Source: Candidatus Saccharimonadota bacterium (GTDB taxonomy: Bacteria; Patescibacteriota; Saccharimonadia; Saccharimonadales; UBA10212). Taken from it: DNA of 43,783 bases. Where the stretch lies: assembly GCA_016187175.1 (NCBI GenBank), contig JACPKG010000001.1, positions 1 through 43,783 of the forward strand, written 5' to 3'. Position numbers and translations under genes: made by a program. Below are positions 14,894 through 24,004 of the stretch, in pieces (the first letter of the stretch is position 1; every line of letters starts with the position of its first letter). Below the pieces are notes generated by a model. It made no database searches. It had not been told where the DNA came from and saw only the letters and a list, made by a program, of their open reading frames with translations.

Positions 14894-15211
14894 GACCGTT
14901 GCACCAATTCCTCTCTTGACGGTGCTCGAAAATCGTCGGGCCAACCTAAGTGCTTCGGTTTGTGATGCGTCCATTTCCATATGTAATATGGCAGGACCTC
15001 GATAAGATGGATCGTCTAACTTTCTTTGATTTTCCAAATTGATAAATCCAAGTATCGACTCTGCTCCGCTTAGAGTCTCAATCAATCTTGGTGCCCCAGA
15101 AGCCTCACCATCCAGTAAACTCTTATGAATTCTAATCAATTCCTGAAGTCTTTCGGCATCAGTAAAAAAGATTTCCCCTGTTGATGGCTTTGGCGGGCTG
15201 TATCTATTCAT
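14882..15211 (-). CDS. Hypothetical protein
   Basis: The 109-residue soluble protein has no membrane segment or signal peptide and no family I recognise. It starts NRYSPPKPSTGEIFF, is largely helical, and has a basic C-terminus (RRFSSTVKRGIGA). An AAGGAGAG ribosome site six bases before the ATG strongly supports it as a gene. It overlaps the end of the GT4 gene by 12 bases tail-to-tail. Confidence 0.65.
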   Translation of the reverse strand: MNRYSPPKPSTGEIFFTDAERLQELIRIHKSLLDGEASGAPRLIETLSGAESILGFINLENQRKLDDPSYRGPAILHMEMDASQTEALRLARRFSSTVKRGIGATVLRG

Positions 15212-15259
15212 AACTCTCCTTGATAATTAGCTTAACATATTTAAATAAAAAGTACAAAT

Positions 15260-15766
15260 TTAGCGGCTGTTAGTCCATTCGTGCAAAAATTCACTGCTTG
15301 ACCACTTTTTGTCTTCACCGACACCAGAGATAACCTTAATGCCATGTTTTTGACAAGTTTCCCATTCAGGGATACTGGTTGCGTCGATACGGTCTCCACC
15401 TTTAGTAAAAACGTCAGGCTTAAGCTTCTCTAGTGCTTTATTGACCGTTTGGTCGCCTTTTATTTCGAATGGAATAACGTAATCGACTTCCCGAATGCCG
15501 CTGACTATTTGGCAGCGGGTTTTCAGATTTTGGAACGGACGGCCTTTTTTGGCAGTTAAAAAGGCATCGCCATTAACAATGACCGCTAGGGTGTCTCCAA
15601 ACTTTTTACTTTCGATGATGCAGCTTATGTGGCCAGGGTGAATGGGGTCAAAACCACCGCTTGTAGCAACAACTTTGCCTAATTTAGGTCGTAGTTTAGC
15701 AAATTCGGCAAAACTTACAATTGGGGCTCCCCAGCTAGTCTTTTCAGTTTCTGACATCGGCACCAT
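15260..15766 (-). CDS. Cytidylyltransferase-like nucleotidyltransferase (RfaE/HldE C-domain-like)
   Basis: The 168-residue protein has SGGFDPIHPGH, the HxGH nucleotide-binding motif of the cytidylyltransferase superfamily, then AVIVNGDAFLTAKKGRPFQ, REVDYVIPFE and FTKGGDR. This pattern matches the adenylyltransferase half of HldE, which activates heptose phosphates, and related enzymes that activate glycerol or sugar phosphates. No heptose pathway genes are visible, so the substrate is open. ATG 15766 or ATG 15757 could be the start; neither has a clear ribosome site. It is divergent from the phosphomannomutase gene. Confidence 0.78.
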   Translation of the reverse strand: MVPMSETEKTSWGAPIVSFAEFAKLRPKLGKVVATSGGFDPIHPGHISCIIESKKFGDTLAVIVNGDAFLTAKKGRPFQNLKTRCQIVSGIREVDYVIPFEIKGDQTVNKALEKLKPDVFTKGGDRIDATSIPEWETCQKHGIKVISGVGEDKKWSSSEFLHEWTNSR

Positions 15767-15784
15767 AGTAACATAATCATTTGT

Positions 15785-15790
15785 TAATAT
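15785..15790 (+). promoter_or_regulatory. Extended -10 promoter before the lone NPVR end and manB-type gene
   Basis: TAATAT is preceded by TGT (extended -10 form). Transcription would start about at 15797, which is the GTG of the short MNPVR frame. Confidence 0.4.
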
Positions 15791-15796
15791 AGTGTA

Positions 15797-15835
15797 GTGA
15801 ATCCCGTTAGAAGTAAGTACTTTGATGAAAGTTAA
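15797..15835 (+). other. Lone left end of the NPVR repeat, forming a 12-codon leader frame
   Basis: GTGAATCCCGTTAGA repeats the left end of the GIY-YIG element, but no matching right end follows. The frame encodes MNPVR plus seven residues and stops eight bases past the start of the mutase ATG, so the leader and the gene overlap in different frames. It may be a solo remnant or a regulatory leader. Confidence 0.4.
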
Positions 15836-17267
15836 CCCCCATATTTTTCGCGGTTATGACCTACGGGGCCTGGTTGGTGAAGACTTAACCCCGGAAGTCA
15901 ACCTGCATCTGGGCAAGGCTTTTGGTACATATTTAAAACGACATAACATCAAAGAGGCAGTCGTTGGTCACGACTGTCGGGCCACCAGCCCAACCTACAG
16001 CCAAAAAATAATTGAGGGACTTAATTGGGCAGGTATAGATGTAGTTGACATAGGTATGCAGCTGGTCGGCACATTTTACTGGTCGCAGTACCATTTCAAA
16101 CGACCCGGCGGTGTTTATATTACCGCCTCGCATAATCCCAAAGAGTTCAACGGCTGTAAATTCGCCAACGATTACTCTGAGACGTTAGTTTCCGAAGGCA
16201 TGCAAGCAATGCGTCGACTGGTTGAAGAAGAAGACTACGAACAGGGCGAAGAGCCAGGAAAAACTAAAACCGCAAGTGTTCAAAAAGCCTACTTTGCTGA
16301 TTTACTGAAACGTCTACACGTAACTAAACCGTTTAGGGTAGTGGTGGACTCCAGTCATTCAACTGCGGGAGCGATAGCACCGGAATTGTTACGCCGGACC
16401 GGTTGTGAAGTGATTGAATATAACACCAAGATTGATCCCTCTTTCCCTCTTGGCACGCCTGACCCTACGGAAACTAAGGTAATGGAGAGGCTACGCAAGG
16501 AAGTCCTAGAGTCCAAAGCGGATATTGGTTTTACTTACGATGCCGATGGGGACCGTATTGGTATAGTTGATGAGCGCGGCGGCATTATTTGGAACGACGT
16601 ACTAGTTGCCCTATTGGCCAGTGATGTATTGCGAGACCACCCCGGCGCCACCATTGTTTTCAATACTTTATGTTCAAAAGTCGTGCCGGAAACAATTAGC
16701 AAGGAAGAGGGTAAACCCTTTATGTGGCGCACTGGCCACTCTTTTATAAAGAAAAAGGGTCAGGAGATTAAATCAGCTTTTTCGGGTGAGTTATCCGGTC
16801 ATTTCTTTTTTTCGGCCGATTTTTACAATCACGATGATGGCCTATACTCAACACTGCGTCTCTTACAATTTTTATCGCGCACTAACCAAAAATTATCGGT
16901 GGCAGTGGCTTCCCTGCCACAATATATATCCAGCCCCGAGATCAAAGTCTTCTGTGCCGACCACCAAAAGGCTGCTCTTGTAGAAAAACTTGCTACCATC
17001 CTCAAAAAAGACTATCCCCATGCCGATGTGATTGATGACGAACGGGCTGGGGATGGTTTGCGGTTAGAGCTACAAGCCGCGATGTTCGTAGTGCGCTACT
17101 CCCAAAACGGTCCTTACCTAACCATCAAATTCGAGGCTAAAACTCAAGCCGAATATAATGATCTTCGTACCTATATTTCAAAACTTCTACATAATCAGTC
17201 TGAGGTTGGTTGGCAATCAGAGATTAACGTCAACGCCGAAGCCCTAGACCCAAAGTATAAGAAGTAG
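15825..17267 (+). CDS. Phosphomannomutase/phosphoglucomutase
   Basis: The 480-residue alpha-D-phosphohexomutase has the phosphoserine loop TASHNPKEFNG (Ser102), the metal loop YDADGDRIG and the sugar-binding SGELSGHFFF. It interconverts hexose 6-phosphates and 1-phosphates, feeding GalU, RfbA and any GDP-mannose route. ATG 15825 is chosen because an in-frame TTG just before it adds one codon only. There is no clear ribosome site. Instead, a 28-base leader carries a lone NPVR repeat end. It is the last gene before the GIY-YIG element and the rhamnose operon. Confidence 0.92.
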   Translation: MKVNPHIFRGYDLRGLVGEDLTPEVNLHLGKAFGTYLKRHNIKEAVVGHDCRATSPTYSQKIIEGLNWAGIDVVDIGMQLVGTFYWSQYHFKRPGGVYITASHNPKEFNGCKFANDYSETLVSEGMQAMRRLVEEEDYEQGEEPGKTKTASVQKAYFADLLKRLHVTKPFRVVVDSSHSTAGAIAPELLRRTGCEVIEYNTKIDPSFPLGTPDPTETKVMERLRKEVLESKADIGFTYDADGDRIGIVDERGGIIWNDVLVALLASDVLRDHPGATIVFNTLCSKVVPETISKEEGKPFMWRTGHSFIKKKGQEIKSAFSGELSGHFFFSADFYNHDDGLYSTLRLLQFLSRTNQKLSVAVASLPQYISSPEIKVFCADHQKAALVEKLATILKKDYPHADVIDDERAGDGLRLELQAAMFVVRYSQNGPYLTIKFEAKTQAEYNDLRTYISKLLHNQSEVGWQSEINVNAEALDPKYKK

Positions 17268-17281
17268 CTATACTTAAGGGG

Positions 17282-17563
17282 ATGAATCCCGTTAGAGCCA
17301 GCATGTTTTACATTTACGTGTTACGCAGCAAAAGGAGTAGGAAGTTATATACAGGCTTTGCGTCTGACCTACGGAAACGCTTGACTGAGCATCGTGACAG
17401 CAAGTCACCATACACAAGCAGTCGAGGACCGTACGAGTTGATATATTATGAAGCCTGCATGAATCGTAATGATGCGGCCGCAAGAGAAAAGTATTTAAAG
17501 ACAGGAACAGGCAAACGCTATTTGAAAAACAGAAACAAGCGTTTCCTGGCTCTAACGGGATGA
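17282..17563 (+). CDS. GIY-YIG endonuclease-domain protein encoded by a repeat element
   Basis: The 93-residue protein is a single GIY-YIG domain (UPF0213/YhbQ-like): YIYVLRS, LYTGFASDLRKRLTEH, and a C-terminal YYEACMNRNDAAAREKYLK with KRYLKNR. Its gene exactly fills a 276-bp element with perfect 16-bp inverted ends (17286-17301 and 17546-17561). The element ends encode NPVRA and LALTG. Start ATG 17282 includes the left end; ATG 17303 would give the bare domain. TATACT lies seven bases before ATG 17282. The TGA stop overlaps the rfbB ATG. The nuclease is a candidate for moving the element. Confidence 0.85.
   Translation: MNPVRASMFYIYVLRSKRSRKLYTGFASDLRKRLTEHRDSKSPYTSSRGPYELIYYEACMNRNDAAAREKYLKTGTGKRYLKNRNKRFLALTG
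17286..17561. mobile_element. 276-bp GIY-YIG element with perfect 16-bp inverted ends
   Basis: ATCCCGTTAGAGCCAG at 17286-17301 is the exact reverse complement of 17546-17561. The element sits between the mutase gene and rfbB, in an otherwise continuous sugar-nucleotide gene row. Its terminal 11 bp recur at 12194/12301, and the left end alone at 15801. No transposase other than the GIY-YIG protein is inside. Confidence 0.65.
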
Positions 17564-18576
17564 AACTATTAGTAACGGGCGGCGCCGGATTTATCGGCTC
17601 CAACTTCGTGCACTACATTCTTAATAAATATCCTAATTACGCAATAAGCGTCGTTGATGCACTGACTTACGCTGGCGATAGGGCCAGGCTAGCAAATGTT
17701 GAAAATAAAATTTCATTTCATCAGGCCAACGTAGCCGATTTCGCGGCCATGGAAGAATTGACGAAAGGTACTGACACAGTTGTCCATTTCGCCGCCGAAA
17801 GCCACGTTGACCGTTCGATTGCCGACCCCAGCCCATTTTTAAATACCAACGTTTTGGGGACTGACGTCTTGGCCCGCGCCTTGCTAAAGAATAGCGTGAA
17901 GCGTTTCCATCATATTTCGACTGATGAGGTTTTTGGAACCCTGGAGCTAGACAGCCCGGATAAATTTAATGAGCAAACTCCCTACAATCCGCGCAGTCCT
18001 TATGCCGCCAGTAAAGCCGCCAGCGACCATATTGTTAGGGCTTACGGCGAAAGTTACGGCCTGCCCTTCACTATTACAAATTGTTCAAATAACTATGGGC
18101 CGTTTGATTCCCCCGGACGAGTAGTGCCGGTCTTTATAACAAATGCGCTGGAAGACAAGCCTTTGCCTATCTACGGTAAAGGCCAAGCCGTGCGCGATTA
18201 TCTTTATGTATACGACCATTGCACTGCAATTGATATGGTTCTACATAACGGTGTGCTTGGCGAGACGTATTGCGTCGGTGGCGGCGCCCAGCGCAATGGA
18301 CTCCAAGTCGCAGAAGCGATTTTGGACGCGCTTGGCAAGCCTAAAAGCCTGATACAATTTGTTGCTGATCGGCCAGGACATGATATACGCTATAACATTG
18401 ATCCAAGTTATATTCAGCAAAAGCTGGGCTGGAAACAAACTGTATCTTTTGAGGAGGGTATCGCTAAAACTCTCGAGTGGTACAAGGCTAACGAATCTTG
18501 GTGGCGGCCTTTTAAAGAACGGATGGATTTGATGCGCGACAAAGGTCTCTACAACACCAAGAAAGTGACAAGCTAA
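17560..18576 (+). CDS. rfbB: dTDP-glucose 4,6-dehydratase
   Basis: The 338-residue SDR enzyme has the Rossmann loop GGAGFIGSNF, the catalytic STDEVFG, and YAASKAASDH (YxxxK). It converts dTDP-glucose to dTDP-4-keto-6-deoxyglucose. The ATG at 17560 overlaps the stop of the GIY-YIG gene (ATGA) and has no independent ribosome site, so translation probably depends on coupling to that frame. rfbC starts at the next base after the stop. It heads the rfbBCDA operon for dTDP-L-rhamnose. Confidence 0.95.
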   Translation: MKLLVTGGAGFIGSNFVHYILNKYPNYAISVVDALTYAGDRARLANVENKISFHQANVADFAAMEELTKGTDTVVHFAAESHVDRSIADPSPFLNTNVLGTDVLARALLKNSVKRFHHISTDEVFGTLELDSPDKFNEQTPYNPRSPYAASKAASDHIVRAYGESYGLPFTITNCSNNYGPFDSPGRVVPVFITNALEDKPLPIYGKGQAVRDYLYVYDHCTAIDMVLHNGVLGETYCVGGGAQRNGLQVAEAILDALGKPKSLIQFVADRPGHDIRYNIDPSYIQQKLGWKQTVSFEEGIAKTLEWYKANESWWRPFKERMDLMRDKGLYNTKKVTS

Positions 18577-19128
18577 ATGACTGACCGACTGGCCGTCCGC
18601 GAAACTGCTATACCAGGACTTTTTGAAATAGACTTAGTACTGCATGGAGATAGCCGTGGCTGGTTTAAAGAAAATTATCAAAAACAAAAAATGGAAGCTT
18701 TGGGTCTGCCTAAATTTGAAGTCGTACAAAACAATTTTTCTTTTAACGCAGATGTCGGCGTTACCCGCGGCTTACACGCTGAGCCTTGGGTTAAGTTTAT
18801 TTCAGTGGCCAATGGCAAAGTTTTTGGGGCTTGGGTTGATTTGCGGGCTGGATCCGGTTTTGGTAAGGTCTTGACACTAGAGATCACTCCAGCCAAAGCC
18901 GTATTTGTGCCGCTTGGTGTAGCCAATGGCTACCAAACACTGGAACCTAATGTTACCTACACCTATCTAGTTAACGAACATTGGTCGCTAGAAACTAAAT
19001 ACGTTGGTGTAAATCTTTTCGATCCGGCACTTGGCATACAGTGGCCGATTAGCAAAGACCAAGCAATTACTTCGGAGAAGGATGTGGCTAATTCAATGTT
19101 AAAAGAGATTCAGCCAATAGAAGTTTAA
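18577..19128 (+). CDS. rfbC: dTDP-4-dehydrorhamnose 3,5-epimerase
   Basis: The 183-residue cupin-fold protein has SRGWFKENYQ, QNNFSFN and RGLHAEPW carrying the catalytic His67, then YTYLVNEHWS with the partner tyrosine region. The GLHAEPW form belongs to the divergent RmlC subgroup rather than the classical GLHYQ form. It epimerises the 4-keto sugar made by RfbB. The gene begins directly after the rfbB stop and shares one base with rfbD (TAATG). Confidence 0.88.
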   Translation: MTDRLAVRETAIPGLFEIDLVLHGDSRGWFKENYQKQKMEALGLPKFEVVQNNFSFNADVGVTRGLHAEPWVKFISVANGKVFGAWVDLRAGSGFGKVLTLEITPAKAVFVPLGVANGYQTLEPNVTYTYLVNEHWSLETKYVGVNLFDPALGIQWPISKDQAITSEKDVANSMLKEIQPIEV

Positions 19129-19982
19129 TGGACTCTAGCAAATTTTTAATTTTGGGGGTTAACGGTCAACTGGGTAGAGCACTATCTGTCTTGTACCCAC
19201 AGGCTCAAAAAACCGACATTGATGAACTGGATATTACTAGTTTCCAGTCAGTCAATAATTACAATTGGGATAATATAACCACCATTCTTAACGCGGCGGC
19301 CTATACAAACGTAGATGGAGCGGAAACCGAAGAGGGCCAAGCAAGCGCCTGGGCAGTCAATGACAAAGCTGTTGCCAGCTTGGCAGACATAGCAAAAGTA
19401 AAGAATTTATTGCTGGTTCATATCTCCACGGAGTATGTTTTTGACGGCACAAAAGGCCCGCATAAAGAAGACGAGCCGCCATCGCCATTAGGCGTCTATG
19501 CCAAGACCAAGACTGCTGGCGATAAGGCAGCCGCAAAGGCACCGAAACATTACATTGTGCGTACCTCTTGGGTGATTGGCGATGGTAAAAACTTTGCGCG
19601 TACGATGCTGGAGCTTGGCAAGCAAGGCGTAGCGCCAACAGTTGTCGCCGACCAAATCGGCCGGCCAACATTTACGACTGAGCTGGCTAAGGCTATTAAA
19701 TTCTTGATTGATAAAAAAGCTCCTTATGGAACTTACAATGTTACAAATGAAGGCGAGCCGGTCAGCTGGGCTGACTTCACACGGGCCATTTTTAAAGAAG
19801 CGGGTCTTGATCTGAATGTTACCGATACAACCACTGAAAAATACTTTGCCGCTAAACCCGGCGTTGCGCCCCGGCCCTTGAATAGCGTGCTTGACTTGTC
19901 CAAAATAGAATCTGCTGGATTTTCGCCACGTGATTGGCGCGAAGATTTGAAAGACTACATAAGAAAGGAACTTAAAAAATGA
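19128..19982 (+). CDS. rfbD: dTDP-4-dehydrorhamnose reductase
   Basis: The 284-residue NAD(P)-dependent SDR protein has [10 protein letters not shown] at the N-terminus, [17 protein letters not shown], and [12 protein letters not shown] carrying the catalytic YxxxK. The C-terminal substrate part ends with [13 protein letters not shown]. It makes dTDP-L-rhamnose, the final product of the operon. Neighbours overlap it by one base (rfbC) and four bases (rfbA). Confidence 0.94.
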   Translation: MDSSKFLILGVNGQLGRALSVLYPQAQKTDIDELDITSFQSVNNYNWDNITTILNAAAYTNVDGAETEEGQASAWAVNDKAVASLADIAKVKNLLLVHISTEYVFDGTKGPHKEDEPPSPLGVYAKTKTAGDKAAAKAPKHYIVRTSWVIGDGKNFARTMLELGKQGVAPTVVADQIGRPTFTTELAKAIKFLIDKKAPYGTYNVTNEGEPVSWADFTRAIFKEAGLDLNVTDTTTEKYFAAKPGVAPRPLNSVLDLSKIESAGFSPRDWREDLKDYIRKELKK

Positions 19983-20842
19983 AAGGGATTGTTCTTGCAG
20001 GCGGAACCGCTACACGCTTGTATCCAATTACGCTCGCCAATTCTAAGCAGCTGCTGCCAGTTTATGACAAGCCAATGATTTACTATCCGCTCAGCATTCT
20101 GATGAGTGCCGGTATCCGCGACATTTTAATCATCTCGACGCCTCACGATTTACCGCGTTTTGAGCAGTTACTTGGCGATGGCAAACAGCTGGGTTGCAAT
20201 TTTGAATACCAAAAACAGGATGAACCGCGCGGGTTAGCGGATGCCTTTATTGTTGGCGAAGAATTTATTGGCAGCGACAAAGTAGCGATGATTTTGGGCG
20301 ACAATATTTTTTATAGCAGCAGCTTAGAAGAAAATCTTAAAAGCTACACCAATCCAGACGGCGGTATAGTTTTTGGCTATCAAGTAGTTGATCCTGAGCG
20401 CTATGGTGTCGTTGAATTCGACCAAGGCGGCAAGGTTATTTCAATCGAAGAAAAGCCCACAAAGCCAAAATCTCATTATGCTGTTACCGGACTTTATTTC
20501 TATGACAACCAGGTTATAGAAATTGCCAAAAATTTACAGCCTAGTGCCCGGGGCGAAATTGAAATTACTGATGTCAATAACACTTACCTGAAGCAGGACA
20601 AATTAAAGGTTAGTCTACTCGACCGCGGTACAGCTTGGTTAGATACTGGTACGTTTGCCAGCTTAAATCAAGCGGCCCAATTTGTCCAAGCCATAGAAGA
20701 GCGCCAAGGTCTCAAAATTGGCTGCATCGAAGAGACCGCTTGGAGACAGGGCTTTATAGACGACAATCAACTTAATAAGCTTGCTGAACCATTGATCAAG
20801 TCTGGTTATGGCCAATACCTTCTGAGGTTGCTGGAGAAATAG
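19979..20842 (+). CDS. rfbA: Glucose-1-phosphate thymidylyltransferase
   Basis: The 287-residue protein is of standard length and has [11 protein letters not shown] (the usual GGSGTRL loop with SG changed to TA), [26 protein letters not shown] with the metal-binding Asp, and a C-terminal [10 protein letters not shown]. It makes dTDP-glucose from dTTP and glucose-1-phosphate, the first pathway step, although its gene is last in the operon. ATGA overlap with rfbD. Confidence 0.95.
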   Translation: MKGIVLAGGTATRLYPITLANSKQLLPVYDKPMIYYPLSILMSAGIRDILIISTPHDLPRFEQLLGDGKQLGCNFEYQKQDEPRGLADAFIVGEEFIGSDKVAMILGDNIFYSSSLEENLKSYTNPDGGIVFGYQVVDPERYGVVEFDQGGKVISIEEKPTKPKSHYAVTGLYFYDNQVIEIAKNLQPSARGEIEITDVNNTYLKQDKLKVSLLDRGTAWLDTGTFASLNQAAQFVQAIEERQGLKIGCIEETAWRQGFIDDNQLNKLAEPLIKSGYGQYLLRLLEK

Positions 20843-20846
20843 AAAT

Positions 20847-20876
20847 TTGACGAATCCATAGTTCTTATGCTATAAC
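20847..20876 (+). promoter_or_regulatory. Promoter of the subtilase gene
   Basis: TTGACG (20847-20852) and TATAAC (20871-20876) are 18 bases apart, with TGC before the -10 giving an extended form. The start codon is 12 bases past the -10, leaving almost no untranslated leader. Confidence 0.6.
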
Positions 20877-20888
20877 TGCAAAAGTTAT

Positions 20889-23048
20889 ATGGGTTTACCG
20901 AAAATTAAAAAATTATTCCTGGTAGCAACAAGTCTTAGCTTGCTGGGAGCTACTATTGGACTGCAAGCTCAACACGGTCCTTCTTCTGCCGAGCCGACTA
21001 TGCCGCAAATCAATCTTCCGGCCGAGCCTTCATCGCTTGAGGCCAACAACTATCCTCGTCTTAAACATGCCATTAAAGAAAGTGTTGTACGTTTTGACAG
21101 TGACGAAGTTAAACAAAACTTTCTAAACACCAACAATTTATCAGCCAGCGAGCTTATACCAGTAAATTATTTGCCCAATACTTATACCGTGGTTAAGACG
21201 CCGGATAAGTTAAAAGCTGCTGGCGCGCTGCTTAGCGAACAAAAAACTTACGCCGCTCTACTTACCCCAAACGACCCGATCTATCCGCAGTGGTACACTG
21301 ATAAAATTTCGGCCCCAACAGCTTGGGATATTTCGACCGGCTCCAATAGTATCATTGTAGCCGATATTGACACCGGCTTTGCCCTAAACCACGAAGACTT
21401 AGTCGGCCGCTGGGCAAGCGGCGGTAGAGATTTTATAAATAACGATGGCGATCCCTCGGCCGGCACAACTAATCCGAATGGTGAAGGAGTCAGCCACGGC
21501 ACTGAAACCGCCGGCTTGATTGGTGCGGCTACTAACAATGGTAAAGGAGTCGCCGCCATTAACTGGGGAGTCAGGATATTGCCACTGCAAGCTCTTGATG
21601 ACGATGGCGAGGGTACTACCACCGCCGTGGCTACAGCGGTGCGTTATGCGGTTAACCAAGGGGCCAAAGTTATTAATTTGAGTCTAGGCGTAACCAGCCC
21701 GGATCCTATTTTAAAGGCTGAGCTAGATTACGCCCAAAGTTTTGACGTGCTGATTGTAGCCGCCGCCGGCAACTGCGGCAGTCCAAGTAGCTATTACTTG
21801 AACGGTTGTAGTTCCCCGGGACAGATGGTTTACCCAGCTAACTACCCGCAGGTGCTGGCGGTCGGCGCTACAGATAGTAACGACGTACGAGCTAGCTTTA
21901 GCAGTTATGGATCTAATTTGGATGTCGTAGCACCAGGCACAGGTAGCATCAGAACAACCGCCTGGTCGTTTGGCAACCAAACCAGCGCCTATACCAATAG
22001 TCTTAGCGGCACTTCATTCTCAACGCCAATCGTGGCCGGACTAGCCGCCCTTTATAGGAGCTATAGTCCTGGCGCCTCGGCCAGCTCCACAGCTAGCGCC
22101 ATCACTAACAGTGCCGACAAGCTTAATAGCATGGGCGGTCAAATTTTTGCCAGTGAATATGGTTATGGCCGGATTAATGCTGCCAACACATTGAGAGGCA
22201 TTGCAACTTCACCGCCGAGTCCGGCACCGGTACCCACATCTCCTGAAACCTCTCCTAGCCCCCTGCCAGCGCCTTTTATCGTAGTGGCCCATCCTGATGG
22301 TACTTTGGTCCGTAGTGTCAGTGAACCACAAGTCTATCTAATTATTGACAGCACCAGATACCATGTACCAGATATTTATACCTTTAGTTCTCATGGCTAT
22401 TCGTGGTCTGAAGTTAAAACCGCCAATGACAAAGATAGAGAGCTACCAATAAGCCCGGCTAGATTAGCCTTCAAAAGTGGTAGTTTAGTCCGCGGAGACA
22501 GCAGTTCGGCAGTCTACAGCCTGCGCTGTTCCGCCACATCATGCACTAAGGACCACATCGCCTCGTTAGCAGTCTTTGTTGGCCTTGGTCTGAGTTTTAA
22601 CGAAGTTCAAGTAGTCCCCCAAGCTAGCGTCGACGCCATGGCTTCCGGCAGCATCATAACTTCAACCAATCTTCACCTTCAAGATCAACTGGTTCTTGAT
22701 AAAGCCACCGGTAAAGTTTACTTGATAGATAACAGCTCTAAGCGCTGGGTGCCCAGCTTGGAAATCTTTGCTGCCAATCATTTTAGTTGGCCAAGAGTCA
22801 AGACTGCCACGGCAGGTGATTTAGTATTAACTGACGGAGCTAATATTCCCTTTCCAGAAGGAGCCTTAGTGCGAGCCCACAACGACCCTGCCGTATATGC
22901 AATCAACCAGACTTCCCCAGGTAGTTACGAAAAGCGGCATATAGCATCGGGCATAACTTTCAGCGAGCTTGGCTACAAGCCGGACGAAGTTTTTGTAGTG
23001 AGCGCGTCTTACTTACCAAGTACCAGCGGCTCGGCCATTGGCTATTAA
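20889..23048 (+). CDS. Secreted subtilisin-family (S8) protease with four-repeat C-terminal domain
   Basis: The 719-residue protein starts with a signal peptide (KKLFLVATSLSLLGATIGLQA). The S8 catalytic triad is visible as Asp161 (DIDTGF), His203 (SHGTETAG) and Ser376 (GTSFSTP). A Pro/Ser linker (about 445-465) leads to residues 468-719, four degenerate repeats of about 60 residues (LVR...VYxI...HxP...F...W..V). The same domain ends the transglycosylase-like protein at 29326. There is no LPXTG or membrane anchor, so the repeats may bind the envelope. It has its own promoter. It overlaps the uxs gene tail-to-tail by four bases. Confidence 0.93.
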   Translation: MGLPKIKKLFLVATSLSLLGATIGLQAQHGPSSAEPTMPQINLPAEPSSLEANNYPRLKHAIKESVVRFDSDEVKQNFLNTNNLSASELIPVNYLPNTYTVVKTPDKLKAAGALLSEQKTYAALLTPNDPIYPQWYTDKISAPTAWDISTGSNSIIVADIDTGFALNHEDLVGRWASGGRDFINNDGDPSAGTTNPNGEGVSHGTETAGLIGAATNNGKGVAAINWGVRILPLQALDDDGEGTTTAVATAVRYAVNQGAKVINLSLGVTSPDPILKAELDYAQSFDVLIVAAAGNCGSPSSYYLNGCSSPGQMVYPANYPQVLAVGATDSNDVRASFSSYGSNLDVVAPGTGSIRTTAWSFGNQTSAYTNSLSGTSFSTPIVAGLAALYRSYSPGASASSTASAITNSADKLNSMGGQIFASEYGYGRINAANTLRGIATSPPSPAPVPTSPETSPSPLPAPFIVVAHPDGTLVRSVSEPQVYLIIDSTRYHVPDIYTFSSHGYSWSEVKTANDKDRELPISPARLAFKSGSLVRGDSSSAVYSLRCSATSCTKDHIASLAVFVGLGLSFNEVQVVPQASVDAMASGSIITSTNLHLQDQLVLDKATGKVYLIDNSSKRWVPSLEIFAANHFSWPRVKTATAGDLVLTDGANIPFPEGALVRAHNDPAVYAINQTSPGSYEKRHIASGITFSELGYKPDEVFVVSASYLPSTSGSAIGY

Positions 23049-24004
23049 GATATTCCTAACTCTTCTTTAAAATAGGCAATAGTTTTTTTAAGGCCGCTGT
23101 CCAGATTGGCTTTTGGTTGCCAGCCCAGCCTTTGCTTGGCTAATGTAATATCTGGCCGACGTTGCAGCGGGTCATCGCCCGGCAATGGTTTGTAAACCAG
23201 TCGTGAAGACGTACTTGTTAGTCGACGAATTTTTTTAGCCAGTTCTAGAATGGTGAACTCAGTCGGATTGCCCAGATTCATCGGCCCTTCCTGTGAAGAG
23301 TCTATAAGTTTTATTACGCCTTCAACTAAATCATCAACGTAACAAAAACTGCGTGTTTGGTTGCCTGTGCCATAGATTGTTAGCGGCTGGCCTTTTAGCG
23401 CCTGGACGACAAAATTGGACACCACTCGCCCATCTGCTGGATCCATGCGCGGGCCATAGGTGTTAAAAAAGCGCGCTACTACCGTATCAACCCTGTGCTT
23501 TTGGCGATAAGCATAGACTAGAGCTTCGGCGTAGCGTTTCGCCTCGTCGTACATGCTACGTGGGCCATAGCTATGGACCATCCCCCAATAGCTTTCTGGC
23601 TGGGGGTGAACTTCCGGGTCGCCATAAACTTCGCTGGTTGACGCTAGGCAAAAACGGGCGTTTGAATTCTTGGCCAGTTCCAGCAAATTCAAAGTTCCTT
23701 GCGAACCAGCTTGCAGAGTCTCAATTGCCAATCGGCGATACTGCGGTGGGCTGGCTGGTGAAGCCAAGTTGATAACTAAACCATATTTAGTGGTCATGAT
23801 CTTTCTGGGTAGTGGATTGATAATATCGTGTCTTACAAAATTAAAGTTAGATTTGGATTTGAGATGTTCAATATTATGACCACTACTTGTTGATAAATTA
23901 TCAACGCAGTCCACTAGCCAGTCTTGCGAGACATAATAATCGCAGAAGTACGAGCCAAGAAAGCCAGCTCCGCCGGCAATTAAAACCCGTTTATTTTTGA
24001 CCAT
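23045..24004 (-). CDS. uxs: UDP-glucuronate decarboxylase (UDP-xylose synthase)
   Basis: The 319-residue SDR protein matches UXS closely: GGAGFLGSYF, NLASPASPPQY, STSEVYGDPEVHPQPESYWG, MYDEAKRYAEAL (catalytic Tyr/Lys) and DGRVVSNFVVQAL. It decarboxylates UDP-glucuronate to UDP-xylose. The partner enzyme Ugd is encoded just upstream and overlaps it by 14 bases, so the two steps from UDP-glucose to UDP-xylose are in one operon. Confidence 0.92.
   Translation of the reverse strand: MVKNKRVLIAGGAGFLGSYFCDYYVSQDWLVDCVDNLSTSSGHNIEHLKSKSNFNFVRHDIINPLPRKIMTTKYGLVINLASPASPPQYRRLAIETLQAGSQGTLNLLELAKNSNARFCLASTSEVYGDPEVHPQPESYWGMVHSYGPRSMYDEAKRYAEALVYAYRQKHRVDTVVARFFNTYGPRMDPADGRVVSNFVVQALKGQPLTIYGTGNQTRSFCYVDDLVEGVIKLIDSSQEGPMNLGNPTEFTILELAKKIRRLTSTSSRLVYKPLPGDDPLQRRPDITLAKQRLGWQPKANLDSGLKKTIAYFKEELGIS

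Noticed and set aside
17560-20842. Alternative genetic code with UGA read as Gly
   Set aside because: TGA serves as the stop in several clean ATGA overlaps and all proteins end at family-typical places.
21281-21980. Several antisense frames inside the subtilase gene
   Set aside because: All lie opposite conserved catalytic-domain codons; no independent signals.
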